Below, piece after piece: positions 6,609 to 13,476 of a stretch of 16,444 bases of DNA. Positions within the stretch are counted from its first letter, which is position 1, and every line of letters begins with the position of its first letter. The notes beneath the pieces are model-generated. The model was not told the DNA's origin. It worked only from the letters and a program-made list of their open reading frames with translations, and made no database searches. The DNA is from JACCTI01 sp051005695 (GTDB lineage Bacteria; Verrucomicrobiota; Verrucomicrobiia; Chthoniobacterales; UBA10450): contig JBPCJC010000033.1 in assembly GCA_051005695.1 (NCBI GenBank), positions 1 to 16,444 of the forward strand. Reading direction: 5' to 3'. The translations under genes and the position numbers were made by a program.

Positions 6609-8018
6609 GTGGCCCTGCACTTGAACTCCGCAGCGATCGCAGCCGCTCCGGGTTACCGGCCGAAAGTCGGAATGATCAGCCTCGGCTGCGCGAAGAACCT
6701 CGTCGACGCGGAGATCATGCTCGGCAGCGTCCTGCAACGCGGAATGGAAATCACCGCCGAGGCCGACGACGCCGATGTCCTCGTGGTTAACACCTGCGCT
6801 TTTATCGATTCGGCTAAGGAAGAATCGATCGACGCGATTCTCGATGCGCATCAACAGCGCGGGCTCTCGAAAAAGCCCGGGCAGAAATTGATCGTCAGCG
6901 GCTGCATGTCCCAACGATTCGCGAAGGAATTGCGCGAACAATTACCGGAAGTCGACGCCTTCATCGGGCTCGATCAGGTGAAAGATTTGGGCGCGATCGC
7001 GCAACGCGTGCTGGCCGCTTCCCCCTCGGGATTGGAGCCGGATCCACTCCAGTTGGTGACCCCGCGGCCGACATATATTCCCGATTGGGACACGCCGCGT
7101 TTTCGCCTGACCCCGGCGCACAGCGCGTATTTAAAAATCGCCGAAGGCTGCAATCATCCGTGCAGTTTTTGCGTGATCCCACAAATGCGCGGACGCCACC
7201 GCAGCCGGCCGATGAACTCGGTCTTGTCGGAAGTCCGTTCGTTAGTCGCGGAAGGGGTCAAAGAGATCAACCTCATCAGCCAGGATACGACCTACTACGG
7301 GATGGATTTGTGGGCGGAAAAAGCCGGACCGCGCCAGCCGGTCGATTCCGCGCGCGGGGCGACGTTGTCGACGTTGCTTCGCGAAATCCAAACGGTGCCC
7401 GGCGAATTTTGGGTGCGCCTGCTTTACACCCATCCGGCGCATTGGAGCGACGAACTCATCCAGACGATCGCCGAATGCGATAAGGTCGCGCGTTACATCG
7501 ACATGCCTTTGCAGCACATCGATGAAGCGATGCTCGCGCGGATGCGACGCGAAACCGGCCGCGAGCATATCGAACAACTCGTTAGGCGATTGCGCGCCGG
7601 AATTCCCGGCGTGGCCATTCGCACCACTTTCATTGTGGGCTTCCCGGGTGAAACCGACGCGGAGTTTGAAACTCTGGTCGATTTCATCGAGCGCGCACGC
7701 TTCGAACGTCTCGGGATTTTCAAATATTCGCAGGAGGAAGGCTCACGCGCCGCCAAGATGACGGAGCAGGTGCCGACGCGAACGAAGAACCTTCGCTATC
7801 GCCGGGCGATGCTCGCGCAACAACGGATCGCGCGCGAAATCGCAAAGGCGCGGGTCGGCCACGAAATGAAATTGCTCGTCGATCAACCGCATCTGGCCCG
7901 TTCGGAAGCGGACGCGCCCGACGTCGATGCCACGGTGGTTCTCGCGCTGGCCGCGCCGGTGGGCGAATTCATCCGCCGCCGAATCACCGGCAGTCGCGGC
8001 TACGATTTGCTCGCGTAA
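6609..8018 (+). CDS. rimO: Ribosomal protein S12 methylthiotransferase RimO
   Basis: RimO is a radical-SAM enzyme that adds a methylthio group to a conserved aspartate of ribosomal protein S12. The 469-residue protein has the N-terminal MTTase domain with its three cluster cysteines (C27 in SLGCAKN, C63 in VNTCAFI, C99 in SGCMSQR). The radical-SAM CxxxCxxC motif is at 181-188 (EGCNHPCSFCVIP), and a C-terminal TRAM-like region covers about 400-469 (KARVGHEMKLLVDQPHLARS and following). SLGCAKNLVDAEIML and the DMPLQHIDEAMLARM-type stretch favour RimO over MiaB. I use the GTG at 6609, five bases after the rodZ stop; no strong Shine-Dalgarno is seen, so translation may be coupled. Length is in the usual range. 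Confidence 0.95.
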   Translation: MALHLNSAAIAAAPGYRPKVGMISLGCAKNLVDAEIMLGSVLQRGMEITAEADDADVLVVNTCAFIDSAKEESIDAILDAHQQRGLSKKPGQKLIVSGCMSQRFAKELREQLPEVDAFIGLDQVKDLGAIAQRVLAASPSGLEPDPLQLVTPRPTYIPDWDTPRFRLTPAHSAYLKIAEGCNHPCSFCVIPQMRGRHRSRPMNSVLSEVRSLVAEGVKEINLISQDTTYYGMDLWAEKAGPRQPVDSARGATLSTLLREIQTVPGEFWVRLLYTHPAHWSDELIQTIAECDKVARYIDMPLQHIDEAMLARMRRETGREHIEQLVRRLRAGIPGVAIRTTFIVGFPGETDAEFETLVDFIERARFERLGIFKYSQEEGSRAAKMTEQVPTRTKNLRYRRAMLAQQRIAREIAKARVGHEMKLLVDQPHLARSEADAPDVDATVVLALAAPVGEFIRRRITGSRGYDLLA

Positions 8019-8119
8019 CGAAACCAGCCCGTTGCGAGATCGCTGATTTCTTGGGCGCTCGCCCACTTAACGAGTGACAACCGCGGGGGATTCCGCAAGC
8101 CTCCTGGAGCGAAATCTTT

Positions 8120-8887
8120 GTGGCGATGAGTGATTCTGGCGGACCAAAAAAAGAGACTGTACGCATCACCCTACCACCGCGAAATCCGCCGAAACCGGAT
8201 GCGCGCGACACGGTGCGGATAAACATACCGGCACGCGCGGCAAACGGCGGCACGTCGCAATCACCTTCGCGTCCGCCGCCGCCCGGGTCGCCTGCACGTG
8301 CGGCGGTTCCCGATACACCCCCGCCGGTGTCGAATCCAATTCCGTCCGCCCCCCCGCCACCGCCGCCTGCGTTCATTCGCCCGCCGGTTCCGCCGCCACC
8401 ACCGCGGCCGCCCGCGCCTCCCGTCGCGCCGCCGCCGCCGCCACGACCAATTGCCGCCGCCCCTGCACCGGAAATTGCGGCTCCACCTGTGCCACCGCCA
8501 ATGCCGGCGCGCCCGAGAGTTTTGCCGCCGCCCCCGAGGCTCATTCCGCCGTCAGCTACGCCCGGTTCGGTTTCGAATGCGCCCGCGATTTATCCCGGCT
8601 CCGGCGCCCAGGCTGGCCCAAAAAAAGAAACCGCGCGCATCAGCATTCTCCCACAACCCGCGGCCCCGCCGGCGCCCGCGGTGACGATGGCAAAAACGCA
8701 GCCGTTGCTCACCGTTCCGCAGACGAAAATCAACAAGGCCGCAGTCACGGTCGCGCCCGGTTCCGCGCCCGTGGCGACCACCACGGGTTTCGACTTCGAC
8801 GCCGTCCCCATGCCGATCTGCTGGACCATCTTCGGCATCTCCACGGTCACTTTGCTTATCCAGATTTGGAACTACCTTAGTTTATAA
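8120..8887 (+). CDS. Proline-rich tail-anchored protein with KKET-x-RI motifs
   Basis: About 255 residues. The N-terminus carries KKETVRITLPPR, then DTVRINIPAR, and a third copy, KKETARISILPQ, lies near residue 172. Between them is an extremely Pro/Ala-rich stretch (about 50-165). Near the C-terminus a single membrane helix (about 231-252, CWTIFGISTVTLLIQIWNYL) leaves only a few residues outside, so the protein is probably tail-anchored with a long disordered cytoplasmic arm. Proteins of this style are familiar from Verrucomicrobiota, but I know of no assigned function. The GTG at 8120 has a GGAG ten bases upstream; the ATG at 8126 is in frame and also possible. The antisense strand is also open here because of the codon bias. 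trxA begins three bases after the stop. Confidence 0.72.
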   Translation: MAMSDSGGPKKETVRITLPPRNPPKPDARDTVRINIPARAANGGTSQSPSRPPPPGSPARAAVPDTPPPVSNPIPSAPPPPPPAFIRPPVPPPPPRPPAPPVAPPPPPRPIAAAPAPEIAAPPVPPPMPARPRVLPPPPRLIPPSATPGSVSNAPAIYPGSGAQAGPKKETARISILPQPAAPPAPAVTMAKTQPLLTVPQTKINKAAVTVAPGSAPVATTTGFDFDAVPMPICWTIFGISTVTLLIQIWNYLSL

Positions 8888-8890
8888 ATT

Positions 8891-9220
8891 ATGGAGAATT
8901 CCGCGACTGTTACGATCGACGAAAACAATTTCGAAGCCGAAGTCACCAAGAGCGACAAGCCGGTCCTGCTCGATTTCTGGGCCGAATGGTGCGGCCCCTG
9001 CAAAATGATCGCCCCGGTCCTGGACGAGATTGCGAAGGAAAAAGCGGGCACGATTAAAGTCGCCAAGGTCAACATCGACGACAACCAGAGCCTTTCCTTC
9101 CGCTTCAACGTCCGCGCGATCCCGACCCTGCTCTTCTTTAAAAACGGCCAGGTGGTCGACCAGGTCACGGGGATGACCAGTAAGAAGGACTTGTTAGGCC
9201 GGGTGGAAGCGCTCGCCTAA
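8891..9220 (+). CDS. trxA: Thioredoxin
   Basis: A 109-residue cytoplasmic thioredoxin that reduces protein disulfides and is recharged by thioredoxin reductase. The active site WCGPC is at 33-37 within DFWAEWCGPCKMIAPVL, and the cis-proline P78 is in RAIPTLLFF. The fold is complete from the first strand to the last helix, and the length is standard. The gene starts three bases after the proline-rich gene upstream, so the two are probably co-transcribed. A long hairpin begins at the base after the stop codon. Confidence 0.97.
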   Translation: MENSATVTIDENNFEAEVTKSDKPVLLDFWAEWCGPCKMIAPVLDEIAKEKAGTIKVAKVNIDDNQSLSFRFNVRAIPTLLFFKNGQVVDQVTGMTSKKDLLGRVEALA

Positions 9221-9245
9221 GGAAATTTCGCTGCGCGAAATTTCC
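9221..9245 (+). terminator. Perfect hairpin directly after trxA
   Basis: GGAAATTTCGC (9221-9231) and GCGAAATTTCC (9235-9245) are perfect inverted arms of 11 bases around a three-base loop, starting right after the trxA stop. No run of T follows on either strand, so it may work as a weak or Rho-assisted terminator or as a 3' end stabiliser. Confidence 0.45.
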
Positions 9246-9261
9246 TGTGAATGGTGATCGG

Positions 9262-9325
9262 TGAATAGTGAATGAATTATCTCGGGGCGCGTGCGTTCCC
9301 GGGACCATCCACTGATCACTATTCA
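9262..9325. repeat. Imperfect inverted repeat with GTGAAT tandem words
   Basis: TGAATAGTGA (9262-9271) is repeated exactly in inverted form as TCACTATTCA (9316-9325). Related GTGAATGGTGATC words lie just to the left, and matching CCATCC/TGATCAC words to the right. It looks like a small decayed palindromic element between trxA and the tRNA gene. I cannot name the family. Confidence 0.4.
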
Positions 9326-9339
9326 TATTCTTAAAACAG

Positions 9340-9413
9340 TGCGCCCGGCGCGGCTCGAACGCGCAACCTACAGCTTCGGAGGCTGTCACTCTATCCAGTT
9401 GAGCTACGGGCGC
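9340..9413 (-). tRNA. tRNA-Arg (anticodon CCG)
   Basis: On the minus strand the 74-base sequence folds as a full cloverleaf. The acceptor arm is GCGCCCG/CGGGCGC with discriminator A, the D arm is GCTC/GAGT, and the anticodon stem is ACAGC/GCTGT around loop CTCCGAA, so the anticodon is CCG (reads CGG, arginine). The T arm is GCGCG/CGCGC around TTCGAGC. The 3' CCA is not encoded and must be added by the nucleotidyltransferase. Confidence 0.95.
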
Positions 9414-9424
9414 AGCTTTCGCCG

Positions 9425-9452
9425 ATTATAGCGGGACGGGCTGCGATCACAA
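9425..9452 (-). promoter_or_regulatory. Sigma-70-type promoter of the tRNA-Arg gene
   Basis: Read on the minus strand, TTGTGA (9452-9447) and a perfect TATAAT (9430-9425) are separated by 16 bases. The -10 box ends 12 bases before the mature tRNA 5' end, which fits a very short leader. Confidence 0.75.
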
Positions 9453-9554
9453 CCCGCCTTCCCGCGCGCTTTCCGCGGCGCGGGACATTCCCGTTTGATT
9501 TTGGCTTCTACCCGACGGAAAATGAACGCCCGCCAGCCGGAGAAAAAACGCCCT

Positions 9555-9896
9555 ATGAGCCCGATCATCGACACGATTGAAAAAGAACATCTGAAAACCG
9601 ACCTGACCGATTTCAAGGTCGGCGACGGCGTCCGCGTCCATACCCGGGTGAAAGAAGGCGATAAAGAGCGCATCCAGATTTTTGCCGGTATCGTCATCGG
9701 TCGCAAAGGCCGCGGGATTAACGAGACCTTCACCGTCCGCCGCATCTCCTATGGCGAAGGCGTCGAGCGCGTTTTCCCGATTCATTCCCCGCGCATTTCC
9801 AAAGTGGAGGTCGAGAAAACCGGCAAAGCCCGCCGCGCGAAGCTGAATTATCTCCGCGGTCGCAAGGGCAAGGAAGCGACCGCCGTTCGGGAGTAA
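9555..9896 (+). CDS. rplS: 50S ribosomal protein L19
   Basis: L19 sits at the interface of the two ribosomal subunits. From the ATG at 9555 it is 113 residues, close to the family norm, with the typical IIDTIEKEHLKTDLTDFKVG start, the VRVHTRVKEGDKERIQIFAG core, RKGRGINETFTVRRISYGEG, and the basic end KARRAKLNYLRGRKGKEA. GGAG lies 12 bases upstream. In-frame upstream starts at 9522 (ATG) and 9495 (TTG) would add unconserved residues. The order rplS-rnhB-yraN is a familiar ribosome-linked cluster. Its last 20 or so codons are duplicated downstream (10067-10132). Confidence 0.96.
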   Translation: MSPIIDTIEKEHLKTDLTDFKVGDGVRVHTRVKEGDKERIQIFAGIVIGRKGRGINETFTVRRISYGEGVERVFPIHSPRISKVEVEKTGKARRAKLNYLRGRKGKEATAVRE

Positions 9897-9911
9897 CCCA
9901 CCAACCAGCGT

Positions 9912-10035
9912 GTCATCCCGCTGCCGCGAAAACGGCGAGGGATCTCGCCCTCGGTGCTTGGCACCTCGCCACTTCCCGAGCGTTTCGTTAGTCTATGTGA
10001 GGTCCCTCGGCGCGCTTCGCCAACCTCGGGATGAC
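9912..10035. repeat. GTCATCCCG-ended repeat element, copy 1
   Basis: The element is bounded by GTCATCCCG (9912-9920) and its exact inverse CGGGATGAC (10027-10035). Inside is GAGGGATCTCGCCCTCGG, a short GTGCTTGGCAC palindrome, and GAGGTCCCTCGG. About 100 bases of it recur with a few changes in copy 2. It resembles the dispersed REP/MITE-like families found between genes in many soil bacteria and has no coding content. Confidence 0.75.
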
Positions 10036-10066
10036 AAGCGCTCACGTCTTTTTCAAATTCAAGCGC

Positions 10067-10147
10067 CGCCCCGCGAAGCTGAATTATCTCCGCGGCCGCA
10101 AGGGCAAGGAAGCGACCGCCGTCCGCGTGTAACCCACCAAGCAGCGT
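10067..10147 (+). pseudogene. Duplicated 3' end of rplS
   Basis: This segment repeats 9831-9911 at a constant offset of 236 bases with only scattered mismatches. It encodes AKLNYLRGRKGKEATAVRV and a stop, against AKLNYLRGRKGKEATAVRE in the real gene, and includes the same bases after the stop up to the next repeat element. It has no start of its own and is a non-functional gene end. Confidence 0.88.
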
Positions 10148-10330
10148 GTCATCCCGAGCCGCGAAGACGGCAAGGGACCTCACGATGGGTGCTTGGTTTG
10201 CGCGCACCGGGTCATTGTCGGAAGCGGCTTATGTAAGGGATTTCGCCCTCGGTGCTTGGCACATCGCCATTTCCCGAACGTCTCGTTAGTCTGGCCGAGG
10301 TCCCTCGCCGTCTGCGCGACTCGGGATGAC
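10148..10330. repeat. GTCATCCCG-ended repeat element, copy 2 (longer)
   Basis: It runs from GTCATCCCGAG (10148-10158) to the inverse CTCGGGATGAC (10320-10330). The right part (about 10228-10330) matches copy 1, including GTGCTTGGCAC, the TTCCCGAACG/TCGTTAGTCT stretch and GAGGTCCCTCG. The left part holds about 60 extra bases. Its last bases supply the ATG at which the rnhB frame opens. Confidence 0.72.
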
Positions 10331-11051
10331 AAATGCGCTGATCTCGGACAAAGTTCGTCTCGTGTATCGCCGCTGCGGGTTTCGCCATGAACGCAAATTG
10401 CGCGCGATCGGTTTCTCTGCCATCGCGGGTGTCGACGAAGCGGGGCGCGGCGCCCTGGCGGGTCCCGTGGTCGCGGCCGCGGCGATTTTGCCGGAGAAGT
10501 TTCGGCACAAAAAGCTGAATGACTCCAAGCAACTCCTCCCGGAACGGCGCGAAGAAATTTATCACCAGCTCATCGCTAACCCCGCGATCGTCTGGGCCGT
10601 CGGCGTCGTCGATTCCTTGGAAATCGATCGGCTGAATATCTTGCGCGCGACCCACGTGGCGATGCGGGCCGCGATCGCGGCGCTCCAAGCGGCGCCCGAT
10701 CACGCGCTCATCGATGGGTTGCCGGTTTTTCCATTTCCACTTCCGCAAACCGCAGTCGTCGACGGCGATTGCTACAGCCTGAGCATCGCCGCCGCGAGCG
10801 TGATCGCGAAAGTCACGCGCGACCGTTTGATGAGGGAATTCTGCGCCCGCTTCCCGCAGTATTGTTTCAGCCAGCACAAAGGTTACGGCACCGAATTGCA
10901 CCTGCTGAAACTACACCAGTTCGGGCCCTGCCCGATTCATCGGCGATCCTTCGAGCCGGTCGCGCAGCCGCTCTTTGCTTTCGCGCGGAAAGGCCTCGGC
11001 ACCGAAGAAGGCGTTCCGTTTTCGCCGATTCCCAATCCCGTCGGATTCTGA
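10326..11051 (+). CDS. rnhB: Ribonuclease HII
   Basis: RNase HII cuts the RNA strand of RNA-DNA hybrids and removes single ribonucleotides from DNA. The catalytic DEDD-type residues are visible: D37 and E38 in AGVDEAGRGALAGPVVAAA, an LNDSKQL block, and the VVDGDCYSLSIAAASVIAKV motif followed by TRD. The HKGYGTELH segment typical of the family is also present. From the ATG at 10326 it is 241 residues, but that ATG lies inside the inverted end of the repeat element. The GTG at 10362 (then YRRCGFRHERKLRAIGF) looks more like a native start and gives 229 residues. yraN follows 12 bases after the stop. Confidence 0.93.
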   Translation: MTNALISDKVRLVYRRCGFRHERKLRAIGFSAIAGVDEAGRGALAGPVVAAAAILPEKFRHKKLNDSKQLLPERREEIYHQLIANPAIVWAVGVVDSLEIDRLNILRATHVAMRAAIAALQAAPDHALIDGLPVFPFPLPQTAVVDGDCYSLSIAAASVIAKVTRDRLMREFCARFPQYCFSQHKGYGTELHLLKLHQFGPCPIHRRSFEPVAQPLFAFARKGLGTEEGVPFSPIPNPVGF

Positions 11052-11063
11052 TATTCCTCGGCG

Positions 11064-11492
11064 ATGAGCGCGCGCGTGCTTCAATCGCTCGCCAAGGTTT
11101 TCTCGCGGAAACGGGCTGCGCATCTCACCCGCGGCACCACCGGCGAAAACCTCGCCTGCCGTTTCCTCCGCCAGCGCGGTTACAAGATTCTCTATCGCAA
11201 CTTCCGCGGCCGCAGCGGCGGCGAGCTCGACATCGTTTGCCGCGACGGCGACACCCTCGTCTTCGTGGAAGTGAAAACGCGCGGCTCGTTAGACTTCGGC
11301 CGGCCCATCGAAACCATCCGCGCCGATCAGCGCCATCGCATCTCCCGCGGCGCCCTCGCCTGGCTGCGAATGCTCGATCATCCCGACATCCTCTTCCGCT
11401 TCGACGTCGTCGAAGTGGTCATGACCGACGCAAAACCGCAGCTCGAATTAATCCGAAACGCCTTCGGCCTTTCGAAGCCCTACGTGTATTGA
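11064..11492 (+). CDS. yraN: YraN family (UPF0102) putative endonuclease
   Basis: A 142-residue member of the UPF0102/YraN family, which has a restriction-endonuclease-like fold. The family core is present: GENLACRFLRQRGYKILYRN, then GELDIVCRDGDTLVFVEVKT with the E-x-D...E-V-K signature of such nucleases, and a later RFDVVEVV strand. The biological role remains unsettled for the family, with links to DNA processing. The position right after rnhB is the usual one. The N-terminal 20 residues are basic and poorly conserved. Confidence 0.93.
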   Translation: MSARVLQSLAKVFSRKRAAHLTRGTTGENLACRFLRQRGYKILYRNFRGRSGGELDIVCRDGDTLVFVEVKTRGSLDFGRPIETIRADQRHRISRGALAWLRMLDHPDILFRFDVVEVVMTDAKPQLELIRNAFGLSKPYVY

Positions 11493-11513
11493 GCCCCGCG
11501 ATACGGCAAGCGT

Positions 11514-11538
11514 GTAGCCACGGGCCTGTGGCCCGTGC
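11514..11538 (+). repeat. REP palindrome A (GTAG-headed)
   Basis: GTAG followed by arms CACGGGCC and GGCCCGTG around TGT (8 perfect pairs). The GTAG head plus palindrome is the classical layout of REPs handled by RAYT transposases. It lies 22 bases after the yraN stop and forms an inverted pair with REP B. Confidence 0.85.
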
Positions 11539-11568
11539 AGCGCGGATTTAAGCGAAAGGGAAAAAATC

Positions 11569-12084
11569 ATGGAGCTTGGCAAATCTTCGAAGCACGGCCC
11601 GCAGGGCCGTGGCTACAGGAATCCGCGGCGGCCTCCGCGGTTAGTGCGCGTGTTTCAGACGAAGGCGTTCCCGGTTTACTTCGTGACGTTTTGCACGCAT
11701 CGGCGCGCGCGATGGCTGGCCGCAGTAGATGTTCACGACGCTTTCGTTCGATTTGCGGAGATCGCTGAAATTAAATTTAACATCGCCGTTGGGCGTTACG
11801 TGATCATGCCGGAGCACGTGCACTTGCTTGTTTGCGGAGACCAAAGTTTCGTTCTCGAACATTGGGTCGGCGAGCTGAAGCAAGCACTCGCGCGCGGAGG
11901 AAAAAGAAAGCGCGCCGATGGCCAAATCTGGCAGGAAGGTTTCTTCGATCACGTCCTGCGCAGCAACGAAAGCATGAGTGCGAAATGGGAATACGTGCGG
12001 ATGAATCCCGTGCGCGCAGGGCTGGTGACACGCGCGGAAGATTGGCCATATCAGGGCGAAATCATCCCGCTAGACCGCGCGTGA
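11569..12084 (+). CDS. REP-associated tyrosine transposase (RAYT, Y1_Tnp/HUH family)
   Basis: A 171-residue single-strand HUH transposase. The catalytic H-V-H is at 83-85 (MPEHVHLLV). The nucleophile is probably Y142 in KWEYVRMNPVRAGLV. The family blocks YFVTFCTHRR (37-46), WQEGFFDHVLR (121-131) and the closing EDWPY are all present. RAYTs bind and cleave REP palindromes, and the gene is flanked and even entered by such palindromes here. The ATG at 11569 has an AAGGGA about nine bases upstream. Residues 8-16 (KHGPQGRGY) are encoded by REP B, so the N-terminus is partly repeat-derived; the conserved domain begins near residue 26. It appears intact. Confidence 0.93.
   Translation: MELGKSSKHGPQGRGYRNPRRPPRLVRVFQTKAFPVYFVTFCTHRRARWLAAVDVHDAFVRFAEIAEIKFNIAVGRYVIMPEHVHLLVCGDQSFVLEHWVGELKQALARGGKRKRADGQIWQEGFFDHVLRSNESMSAKWEYVRMNPVRAGLVTRAEDWPYQGEIIPLDRA
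11592..11616 (-). repeat. REP palindrome B, inside the RAYT gene
   Basis: The inverse of a GTAG-headed REP: arms CACGGCCC and GGGCCGTG around GCA. It is separated from REP A by 53 bases, forming an inverted pair (BIME-like), and lies in frame within codons 8-16 of the transposase. Confidence 0.85.
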
Positions 12085-12094
12085 TCCATCGCGT

Positions 12095-12119
12095 GTAGCC
12101 ACGGGCCTGTGGCCCGTGC
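12095..12119 (+). repeat. REP palindrome C
   Basis: Identical in sequence to REP A (GTAG head, CACGGGCC/GGCCCGTG). It starts 10 bases after the transposase stop and pairs with REP D. Confidence 0.85.
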
Positions 12120-12175
12120 GGCGCGCGCGTGCCAGCGGCAGGAGAAGATTCGGGCGCGAGTGGTTTGCCATCGAC

Positions 12176-12200
12176 GCACGGCCCACAGGGCCGTGGCTAC
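12176..12200 (-). repeat. REP palindrome D
   Basis: Inverted copy with arms CACGGCCC and GGGCCGTG around ACA, 56 bases from REP C. With A and B it gives one inverted REP pair on each side of the RAYT catalytic region. Confidence 0.85.
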
Positions 12201-12781
12201 AACTCAGGAAGAAAAAGCGCGTTCCGTGGATTCCGCTGCGCGCTTCAGCGTTGAAAAACTCTTCTCGAATCGGCTCTCACGGCTCACCTGTGATTAGAGA
12301 AGATCTATATGACAACAACGTCTCGAGATAATAGCAGGAGCCTTGCCAACTCCGCGGCGACGTTTGCCTAACGAGCGGTCACGGCGCCGACGGCGGACTC
12401 ATTCTCCGAAATGAGATCGGCGCAATCGCGCCACCGTAGTGAAGAACCGGGTGCGCCGAAACAGATGATGCAGTTGTCGTTTGGCGAAGTGCCGTCGCAT
12501 CTCTGGGTCATTCCCGTTGCCGGCGAAGGCTCTTTGGTCCCCGACGAAACCTCTCCAGCTCACCCGCGAAAGCTCTAATGCTGAAACGCGGCCCTGTCTT
12601 TCCTACCCGCGAAAGTTGGTAACTCACGAGCGACAGCCTATTGGCTGTGCCTGCGAGACTTTTCTCCTCACGGACGAAAGCCCGTTGGCTTACCAGCTGG
12701 AGTTCGCCGCCTCCTTGGGAGCTTTTTGATCTCTCTGCGGCTGTTGCTGCACAGACGACGTTAGTTTCTCCATCGGCGACC
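12201..12781. other. Region without a convincing gene
   Basis: This stretch of 581 bases has no recognisable protein and no RNA gene. A 55-codon + strand frame (12411-12578) starts at an ATG and contains MMQLSFGEVPSHLWVIPVAG, but it has no Shine-Dalgarno and no family I know. Short imperfect words (GCGAAAG, CCCGTTGGC) recur. It may be decayed sequence left by REP and minisatellite activity. Confidence 0.4.
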
Positions 12782-13117
12782 TCCTTTTCTTCACTGGAGT
12801 CGTCCTTTCCTCAACTGGAGCCGTCCTTTCCTCAACCGGAGCCGTTCTTTCCTCGACCGGAGCCGTCCTTCCCTCGACCGGAGCCGTCCTTCCCTCGACC
12901 GGAGTCGTCCTTCCCTCGACCGGAGTCGTCCTTTCCTCAACCGGGGCCGTCCTTCCCTCAACCGGAGCCGTCCTTTCCTCAACCGGAGCCGTCCTTTCCT
13001 CAACCGGAGCCGTCCTTCCCTCAACCGGAGCCGTCCTTCCTTCAACCGGAGCCGTCCTTCCCTCAACCGGAATCGTCCTTCCCTCAACCGGAAGCGTCCG
13101 TTCCTCCACCGGAGCCG
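12782..13117. repeat. 21-bp minisatellite, sixteen units
   Basis: Sixteen consecutive 21-base units with the consensus TCCTTYCCTCAACCGGAGCC plus G run from 12782 to 13117. Units differ by a few changes (C/T at one site, A/G at another), and several non-adjacent units are identical. Because 21 is a multiple of three, several frames stay open: SFPQPEP on + and T-A-P-V-E-G/E-R on minus. More diverged GC-rich units seem to follow up to about 13175. There are no spacers, so this is not a CRISPR array. Confidence 0.92.
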
Positions 13118-13279
13118 GCCCTTTCTTCGAGGGGAGGCGTCCTTTTCCGCGAGGGGGCGTCTTTTCCTTCGGCGGAAAAGTTATTCCGGCGATCGGCGAA
13201 CTTACCTCCGGCGAAATCTTGCCTCCAGCTATCTGGTAATCGGTTTGATTTCTGCCCGCGGAAACGATTACGACGCACG

Positions 13280-13420
13280 GTGAAACTCTACATCGCACGC
13301 GACGGGAAAGAAATCGGCGCCCGGCGCGAGCAAGACCTCGCCCCCAATCTCGGCTTGAAGCAAGCGGAGGCACCGAAACCCGGCAATGACCCCACAGCCC
13401 TTTCTGCCTCCTGGAACCTA
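13280..13420 (+). pseudogene. N-terminal relic of a GYF_2 (DUF4339) protein
   Basis: From the GTG at 13280 the + strand encodes VKLYIARDGKEIGARREQDL, which matches the opening of GYF_2 domains (x-x-x-Y-IARDGKEIG-x-x-x-x-x-DL). The intact GYF_2 gene at 15046-15801 begins in the same way (MDVWIARDGVEMG). The second half of the domain, with its tryptophan motif, is missing, and the frame runs on into the terminator of the convergent gene. I read it as a truncated copy. The + frame is also continuous with the minisatellite upstream, so a chimeric long ORF exists but is unlikely to be a real protein. Confidence 0.5.
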
Positions 13421-13423
13421 ACG

Positions 13424-13455
13424 AAAAAACGCCTCTCCGTTTCCGGAGAGGCGTT
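13424..13455 (-). terminator. Intrinsic terminator of the PEP-CTERM gene
   Basis: On the minus strand a 12-pair stem (AACGCCTCTCCG/CGGAGAGGCGTT) with a four-base loop is followed by six T, 21 bases after the stop codon of the gene at 13477. This is a textbook Rho-independent terminator. Confidence 0.93.
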
Positions 13456-13476
13456 CGTGAAAACGTCGAGAGCGCT

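Noticed and set aside
5925..6941. A minus-strand open frame of 338 codons across rodZ and rimO
   Set aside because: It is a shadow of the RodZ-like gene and the start of rimO, both with clear domain evidence on +; the antisense protein has no recognisable motif.
7984..8544. Long glycine-rich open frame on the minus strand
   Set aside because: It is the antisense of the proline-rich gene; proline codons read backwards give glycine. No start signal or family match.
10769..11551. A + strand open frame of 260 codons over rnhB and yraN
   Set aside because: It is Arg/Pro-rich out-of-frame translation of two well supported genes.
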